Source: a bacterium
Lineage (GTDB): Bacteria; Desulfobacterota; GWC2-55-46
DNA length: 10,736 bases
Direction: 5' to 3'
Assembly (NCBI GenBank): GCA_027310325.1
Contig: DAIDBB010000154.1
Span: 1 to 10,736, forward strand
In this document: piece after piece, positions 5,949 through 10,736 of the stretch
How positions within the stretch are numbered: the stretch's first letter is position 1
How the letters are laid out: each line of letters opens with the position of its first letter
Notes under the pieces: generated by a model
The model's database searches: none
What the model saw: only the letters and a program-made list of their open reading frames with translations
What the model was told of the DNA's origin: nothing
Made by a program: the position numbers and the translations under genes

Positions 5949-8900
5949 ATGAACATCTCTGAAATCTATATACGAAGGCCCGTCATGACGACGCTCCTCA
6001 TGCTGTCGTTCCTGCTCGTCGGCATCGTTGGATACAGGCTCCTTCCGGTAAGCGACCTGCCCAACGTCGATTTCCCGACGATACTGGTGACGGCAAGCCT
6101 TCCGGGAGCGAACCCGGATACCATGGCGTCCGCCGTCGCCACCCCTCTCGAGCGCCAGTTTTCGACCATAGCGGGCCTCGATTCCCTGACGTCCACGAGC
6201 GCGCTCGGCACCACGCAGATAACGCTCCAGTTCAACCTTTCGAGGAACATAGACGCCGCGGCGCAGGACGTCCAGGCGATGATAGCCAAGGCGGCCCCGC
6301 TCCTGCCGCCCAACATGCCCACCCCGCCCACGTACCAGAAGGTCAACCCGGCCGACCAGCCGGTCATTTATATTGCGATGAGCTCGGAAACGCTCCCCCT
6401 TTCGGCCGTAAATGATTATATCGATACGTTCATATCCCCGCGCATATCGACCCTTCCCGGGGTGGCGCAGGTCCAGGTCTTCGGCTCCCAGAAGTACGCC
6501 GTAAGGATACAGGTAGACCCGAAGGCCCTGGCCTCCCGGCGCATAGGGCTCGATACCGTCGCTTCGGCCATCGGGAGCGGCAACGTGAACCTGCCGACGG
6601 GCTCCCTCGACGGCACACACAAGGCCTTCGTGATAAATACGAAAGGCCAGCTCATTAACGCAGGGTCCTACGAGCCCCTCATAGTGGCCTACCGTAACGG
6701 GAGCCCGGTGCGGGTCAAGGACATCGGAAGGGCGGTGGACAGCGTCGAGAACGACAGGGTCGGCGGCTGGCACAATACTACGAGGGCCATCGTGCTCGCC
6801 GTACAGAGGCAGCCGGGCACAAACACGATAGAGGTCGTGGACGAGGTAAGGACGCTCCTGCCGCAGTTCAGGGCGCAGCTCCCGGCTTCCGTGGACCTGA
6901 CGGTCCTTTACGACCGGTCCGCGTCGATACGCGACTCGGTCTCGGACGTCAAGTTCACGCTTGTCCTCGCCATAGGCCTCGTCGTCATGGTCATATTCCT
7001 TTTCTTGAGGAACATTTCCTCGACCGTCATCCCCTCGCTGGCGCTCCCGATGTCCATCATAGGCACTTTTTTCATCATGTACCTCCTCGGCTACTCTATC
7101 GACAACTTTTCGCTGATGGCCCTTATACTCTCGGTCGGCTTTGTCGTGGACGACGCCATAGTCATGCTCGAAAATATCGTCCGCCACGTCGAAAAGGGCG
7201 AGCGGGTGATGGAGGCCGCGCTTTCGGGGTCGAGGGAGATAGGATTTACGATACTGTCGATGACGCTGTCCCTCGTGGCCGTCTTTATCCCTGTCTTCTT
7301 CATGGGCGGGATACTGGGCCGCCTCCTCCATGAGTTCGCGGTCACGATAGCGACGGCCGTCCTGGTCTCCGGTTTCGTATCGCTCAGCCTTACGCCCATG
7401 CTCTGCAGCCGGTTCCTGAGGGAGGAGAGGGGAAAGCAGGGCGCCCTTTACAGGTTCCTTGAATCGGGCTTTGACGTCATGCTCAAGTTCTATGAATATA
7501 CCTTGAAGTTCGTCATCCGCCACAGGCGCTCGACCATGGCAGTCTTTTTTCTCATTATCGGCGCGACCGTCTACCTCTTCATGAAGGTGCCGAAGGGGTT
7601 CCTGCCGTCCGAGGACACCGGCGCGATATTCTCCTTTACCGAGGCCCAGGAAGGTATCTCGTTCAAGGACATGGTCAGGCACCAGGAGGCGCTGGCCTCG
7701 ATCGTCAGGCAGGACCCGAACGTCGAGGGCTACATGTCCTTCGTCGGCCCGAGCACCATAAGCCCGGCCAATAACACGGGCATCATCTTTCTACAGTTGA
7801 AGCCCCGCACGGAAAGGCGCGTTACCCCGGAGCAGATCATAGAGGAGATGCGCCCGAGGTTCACGAAGGTGCCCGGGATACGCATATTCATGCAGAACCT
7901 CCCGCCGATACGCATAGGCGGGCAGCTTACGAAGAGCCAGTACCAGTTCATACTTCAGAGCCCGGATTCAGGCCTTCTTTACAGGACGACGCCGGCCTTT
8001 GAGGCCGAGATGAAAAAGCTCCCGGCGCTCCAGGACGTCACAAGCAACCTCCTCATCAGGAACCCGCAGATCGACGTCACCATAAACAGGGACCAGGCCT
8101 CGGCCCTCGGCGTTACCGCGGGCGCCATCGAGGACGCCCTCGAAAGCGCATATTCCTCCCGGCAGGTCTCGACGATCTTCGCCCCAAATAACCAGTACCA
8201 GGTGATACTCGAGCTTGAAAAGAACTACCAGACGGACCCGGACGCGCTTTCCATGCTCTACGTCAAGACTTCCGGGGGCGCTCTCACCCCGCTTTATTCC
8301 GTCGCGAAGCTCGAAAGGGGGGTGGCCCCTATCACCATAAACCATCTCGGCCAGCTCCCGGCCGTTACGATCTCGTTTAACCTTAAGCCCGGGGCGTCCA
8401 TCGGAGACGCGGTCGCCCAGATCCAGAACCTCACCCGCACCGCCCTTCCGGCCACAATAAGCACCGGTTTCCTCGGAGCGGCGCAGGCGTTTCAGTCGTC
8501 CTTCAGAGGACTGTGGGTGCTCCTTATACTGGCGGTCCTCGTCATCTACATAGTCCTCGGCATACTCTATGAAAGCTTCATACACCCGCTTACGGTCCTC
8601 TCGGGGCTCCCGTCGGCGGCGGTCGGCGCGCTCGCCACCCTCATGCTTTTTCACAAGGACCTCGATATCTACGCCATGGTCGGCGTCATAATGCTCATAG
8701 GCATAGTAAAGAAGAACGCGATCCTGATGATAGACTTCGCCATCGAGGCCGAGAAGACGGAGGGCAAGACCCCGGAGGAGGCCATATACCAGGGCTGCCT
8801 TATAAGGTTCAGGCCCATAATGATGACAACGATGGCGGCCCTCGTGGGCACCCTTCCGATCGCGCTCGGTTTCGGCGCGGGGGCCGAGGCAAGGAGGCCG

Positions 8901-9035
8901 CTCGGGCTTGCGGTCGTCGGGGGCCTCATCCTCTCCCAGACCATAACGCTTTATATAACCCCGGTCATCTATACCTATCTTGACGCGTTCCAGAGGATGA
9001 TAACCGGCGCAAAAGAGAAAAAGGAACAGGCCTGA
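5949..9035 (+). CDS. RND multidrug efflux inner-membrane permease (HAE1 type, MdtB/MdtC-like)
   Basis: A complete 1028-residue AcrB-superfamily pump, close to the family length (about 1025-1050). The start MNISEIYIRRPVMTTLLMLS is typical. The proton-relay residues are present: adjacent D401-D402 in GFVVDDAIVMLENIVRH on TM4, and K922 in GIVKKNAILMIDFAIE on TM10. Two large periplasmic loops follow TM1 and TM7. The stretch NMPTPPTYQKVNPADQPV and the later KYAVRIQVDP, IGLDTVA and NVNLPTG resemble MdtB/MdtC and MuxB/MuxC rather than AcrB. Those usually work as two different permeases, but only one is here, so it may form a homotrimer. It exports drugs, bile-salt-like or other amphipathic compounds in exchange for protons. 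It is co-transcribed with the adaptor despite the 108-base gap. No outer-membrane factor gene follows. Confidence 0.95.
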   Translation: MNISEIYIRRPVMTTLLMLSFLLVGIVGYRLLPVSDLPNVDFPTILVTASLPGANPDTMASAVATPLERQFSTIAGLDSLTSTSALGTTQITLQFNLSRNIDAAAQDVQAMIAKAAPLLPPNMPTPPTYQKVNPADQPVIYIAMSSETLPLSAVNDYIDTFISPRISTLPGVAQVQVFGSQKYAVRIQVDPKALASRRIGLDTVASAIGSGNVNLPTGSLDGTHKAFVINTKGQLINAGSYEPLIVAYRNGSPVRVKDIGRAVDSVENDRVGGWHNTTRAIVLAVQRQPGTNTIEVVDEVRTLLPQFRAQLPASVDLTVLYDRSASIRDSVSDVKFTLVLAIGLVVMVIFLFLRNISSTVIPSLALPMSIIGTFFIMYLLGYSIDNFSLMALILSVGFVVDDAIVMLENIVRHVEKGERVMEAALSGSREIGFTILSMTLSLVAVFIPVFFMGGILGRLLHEFAVTIATAVLVSGFVSLSLTPMLCSRFLREERGKQGALYRFLESGFDVMLKFYEYTLKFVIRHRRSTMAVFFLIIGATVYLFMKVPKGFLPSEDTGAIFSFTEAQEGISFKDMVRHQEALASIVRQDPNVEGYMSFVGPSTISPANNTGIIFLQLKPRTERRVTPEQIIEEMRPRFTKVPGIRIFMQNLPPIRIGGQLTKSQYQFILQSPDSGLLYRTTPAFEAEMKKLPALQDVTSNLLIRNPQIDVTINRDQASALGVTAGAIEDALESAYSSRQVSTIFAPNNQYQVILELEKNYQTDPDALSMLYVKTSGGALTPLYSVAKLERGVAPITINHLGQLPAVTISFNLKPGASIGDAVAQIQNLTRTALPATISTGFLGAAQAFQSSFRGLWVLLILAVLVIYIVLGILYESFIHPLTVLSGLPSAAVGALATLMLFHKDLDIYAMVGVIMLIGIVKKNAILMIDFAIEAEKTEGKTPEEAIYQGCLIRFRPIMMTTMAALVGTLPIALGFGAGAEARRPLGLAVVGGLILSQTITLYITPVIYTYLDAFQRMITGAKEKKEQA

Positions 9036-9122
9036 ACGCGGTCTTTCCAGGAGAGTTTCATCCGTACGCCCCCTTGCGTCCGGGATTTGTCTTTATTTTC
9101 AGGGTATTGGAAGCGCGCCCCG

Positions 9123-9145
9123 AACGGCCAGAAACGTTTTTCTTT
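9123..9145 (+). terminator. Weak terminator-like hairpin after the efflux operon
   Basis: AACG (9123-9126) pairs with CGTT (9135-9138), followed by a T-rich run (TTTCTTT). The stem is only four pairs. A second 4-bp stem (ACGC 9066-9069 with GCGT 9076-9079) lies upstream before another T-rich stretch. One of the two may end the efflux transcript, but neither is strong. Confidence 0.22.
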
Positions 9146-9172
9146 ACAAGGCCCGTGAATATACGGTAATAT
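9143..9172 (+). promoter_or_regulatory. Candidate sigma-70 promoter for the response regulator pair
   Basis: TTTACA (5 of 6 to the -35 consensus), 18-base spacer, TAATAT (4 of 6 to the -10), in an A+T-rich patch about 40 bases before the regulator start. The small dyad CCGT...ACGG (9153-9166) lies in the spacer and could be a binding site, but it is only four pairs. Confidence 0.45.
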
Positions 9173-9202
9173 AACAGATACCCCCTTAATCCAGCTTGGG
9201 AC

Positions 9203-9207
9203 AGGAG
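9203..9207 (+). promoter_or_regulatory. Ribosome binding site that fixes the response regulator start
   Basis: AGGAG ends five bases before the ATG at 9213. A GTG at 9207, two codons upstream in the same frame, overlaps the AGGAG itself, so the ATG is the better start. Confidence 0.75.
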
Positions 9208-9212
9208 TGAAG

Positions 9213-9656
9213 ATGGACTACAGGAACAGTAAGCTCATAGAGATCCTCATGGTTGAAGATAATCCCGCTGACGCGCGCCTCACGAAGGAGGCCTTCAAGG
9301 ACGCCAAGGTCTTAAATAACATGCACGTTGTGGCGGATGGCGAAGAAGCCATGCTCTTTTTGAAGAAGGCGGGGAAGTACAACGAATCCCCGCGGCCCGA
9401 CCTCATATTGCTCGACCTTAACCTTCCCAAAAAAGACGGCAGGGAGGTGCTGGCCGAGATAAAAGATGACCCTGAGCTGAAGCGCATCCCCGTGGTCATT
9501 CTTACCACGTCCGAAGACGAGAAGGACATATACAGGGCATATGACCTCCATGCCAACGCCTATGTGAAAAAGCCGGTGGATCTCGACCAGTTCATGAAGA
9601 TAGTCGAGGCCGTGGAGGATTTCTGGCTTTCCGTAGTAAGGCTGCCATCCAAGTAA
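9213..9656 (+). CDS. Single-domain response regulator, Rcp1/CheY-like
   Basis: A 147-residue receiver domain with no output domain. It has the acidic pair E15-D16 (LMVEDNPADARL), the phosphoacceptor D68 (LLDLNLPKKDG), the switch Thr T98 (VVILTTSEDE) and the conserved K120 before Pro (YVKKPVDLDQF). DNPADARLTKEAF near the start and the long insert before the phosphorylation site (FLKKAGKYNESPRPDLI) are typical of the Rcp1 group, whose first members are partners of phytochrome-type histidine kinases. It would act as a phospho-carrier or by binding a partner protein. It comes 39 bases before a second response regulator gene and probably shares its transcript. No kinase is in view. Confidence 0.93.
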   Translation: MDYRNSKLIEILMVEDNPADARLTKEAFKDAKVLNNMHVVADGEEAMLFLKKAGKYNESPRPDLILLDLNLPKKDGREVLAEIKDDPELKRIPVVILTTSEDEKDIYRAYDLHANAYVKKPVDLDQFMKIVEAVEDFWLSVVRLPSK

Positions 9657-9677
9657 CCCCGTACAGGGAAACCGGGG
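9657..9677 (+). other. Small hairpin between the two response regulator genes
   Basis: CCCCG and CGGGG form a 5-bp stem with an 11-base loop immediately after the first regulator's stop. It is not followed by T residues, so it is not a standard terminator. It may modulate expression of the downstream gene, whose ribosome binding site is poor. Confidence 0.25.
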
Positions 9678-9695
9678 CCCCCATGGAATCGGATT

Positions 9696-10736
9696 ATGTT
9701 CGATGAGCCGATAAAGATCCTACTTGTCGACGACAATCTCGCCGACGCCCGCCTCGTAAAGGAGATGCTCTCGGAAGCCGAATCGTTCCATTTCACGGTC
9801 GAGTACGCGGAGAGGATCGAAGACGCTCTAAAGGCGGTTGCCAAAAACACCTTCGACGTGGTGCTCCTTGACCTGAACCTGCCGGACAGCCAGGGGCTCA
9901 ATACATTTCTCAGGCTGTACGAGAAGGCGCCGTGGCTGCCGATAGTCGTCCTTACGGGGCTTTCGGACGAGACGATGGCCGCGAACGCCGTCCGGGAGGG
10001 CGCCCAGGATTACCTCGTGAAGGGGCAGGCCGACGGAAACATCATAGTCCGCGCGATGCGCTTCGCCATCGAGAGGCGCAGACAAACCATAGCCAAAGGC
10101 ACAAGGCCGCGGCAGGCTGAAAGCCCCGACGGCAGAAACCCCAGGCTAATAGGCTCGAGCGCGGCCCTTAAAGAGGTCGAGGAGTTCATCGAAACGGTTT
10201 CCAAGACCTCTAACACCTCTGTCCTCATCCACGGCGAGACAGGCACCGGAAAGGGCCTTGTGGCGAATGCCATACACTTCTCGAGCAGCCGCAGCGCCGG
10301 CCCGTTCATAGAACTTAACTGCAGCGCCATCCCCGACACCCTCCTCGAAACCGAGATGTTCGGCTACGAGAAAGGCGCGTTCACGGACGCCAAGCAGGGC
10401 AAAAAGGGGCTCTTTGAGCTCGCCGACGGAGGGACGGTTTTCCTCGACGAGATTGGGGACATGGACATGAAGATCCAGCCCAAGCTCCTCAAGTTCCTTG
10501 AGAACCGCAACTTCCGCAAGGTGGGCGGGACCATGGACATAAAGGTCGACCTCCGGGTGATAGCGGCCACGAACAAGGACCTCGATTCGCTCGTAAAGGA
10601 AAAGAGGTTCAGGGAAGGCCTCTACTACAGGCTGAAGGTCATGGTAATAACCCTTCCGCCGCTCCGCGAAAGGAAGGAGGACATAATCCCTCTGGCCGAA
10701 TACTTCATAAACGCCTACCGCGAGTCGTCCGGAGAG
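9696..10736 (+). CDS. NtrC-like response regulator: receiver plus sigma-54-type AAA+ domain (3' end missing)
   Basis: The frame opens at ATG 9696 and runs to the window edge without a stop: 347 residues, so the rest of the AAA+ domain and any C-terminal HTH are not seen. The only near ribosome binding site is a weak GGA at 9685-9687. Receiver, residues 6-125: D12-D13, phosphoacceptor D59 (LLDLNLPDSQG), T87 and K109 (YLVKGQ, with Gly instead of the usual Pro). AAA+ from about 150: Walker A G180-ETGTGKG, sigma-54 contact loop GAFTDA (D231 where the consensus has Gly), Walker B VFLDEIGD with D251-E252, sensor I around N293 (AATNKDL), arginine region FREGLYYRL and PPLRERKEDI. It should be an ATPase that opens sigma-54 promoters when phosphorylated. 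The GAFTDA variant is, to my knowledge, common in this family, so activity is still likely. The partner kinase and target promoters are unknown. Confidence 0.92.
   Translation, partial: MFDEPIKILLVDDNLADARLVKEMLSEAESFHFTVEYAERIEDALKAVAKNTFDVVLLDLNLPDSQGLNTFLRLYEKAPWLPIVVLTGLSDETMAANAVREGAQDYLVKGQADGNIIVRAMRFAIERRRQTIAKGTRPRQAESPDGRNPRLIGSSAALKEVEEFIETVSKTSNTSVLIHGETGTGKGLVANAIHFSSSRSAGPFIELNCSAIPDTLLETEMFGYEKGAFTDAKQGKKGLFELADGGTVFLDEIGDMDMKIQPKLLKFLENRNFRKVGGTMDIKVDLRVIAATNKDLDSLVKEKRFREGLYYRLKVMVITLPPLRERKEDIIPLAEYFINAYRESSGE

Noticed and set aside
5937..7682. Long minus-strand reading frame of 581 codons opposite the RND permease
   Set aside because: Composition is extreme in Arg, Asp, Glu, His and Tyr, as expected for the antisense of a G+C-rich gene. 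There is no recognisable domain, and the + strand protein is a clear RND pump.
9207..9212. GTG start for the Rcp1-like regulator
   Set aside because: It overlaps the AGGAG ribosome binding site. The ATG at 9213 has the correct spacing.
9683..9685. ATG as start of the NtrC-like regulator
   Set aside because: It is out of frame with the receiver domain. The in-frame ATG is at 9696.

Overview
The window (roughly 58-60% G+C by eye, strong use of ATA for Ile and AGG for Arg) looks like a chromosomal segment of a Gram-negative, free-living bacterium. A lipoprotein RND adaptor with its permease implies an outer membrane. A Hyf/Ehr-type membrane oxidoreductase next to Rcp1-like and NtrC-like response regulators would suit a Desulfobacterota (deltaproteobacterial) or Nitrospirota-like lineage. 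That placement is inferred from gene content only. Every gene I accept is on the + strand.

Bases 2-3435 are the 3' end of an operon for a membrane complex related to complex I and group 4 [NiFe] hydrogenases. It holds the C-terminal part of a HyfF-like proton-pumping subunit, a fused NuoC/NuoD-type large subunit and a NuoB-type small subunit. The large subunit looks like HycE/HyfG, but both CxxC pairs that would hold the Ni-Fe site are gone, read as S-G-D-S and S-Y-S-G. The small subunit keeps four cysteines for its [4Fe-4S] cluster. This matches the 'Ehr' (energy-converting hydrogenase related) complexes: an ion-pumping redox machine that should not make or use H2, with unknown substrate.

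Bases 3544-4263 encode a stand-alone CPBP/CAAX-type membrane protease with all its motifs. The next 302 bases are non-coding and hold, in order, a candidate promoter, a perfect 7+4+7 palindrome resembling a TetR-family operator, and a 131-bp nested inverted repeat (MITE/REP-like). They lead into a two-gene RND efflux operon (4566-9035): a periplasmic adaptor lipoprotein and a complete MdtB/MdtC-like permease. No outer-membrane factor and no TetR gene lie in the window.

Bases 9213-10736 are a signalling pair: a single-domain Rcp1/CheY-like response regulator, then a response regulator with a sigma-54-type AAA+ domain that runs off the window end. No histidine kinase is present. A plausible sigma-70 promoter precedes the pair.

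The most interesting part is the Ehr-type complex without a metal site. The regulatory and repeat-bearing leader of the efflux operon comes second.
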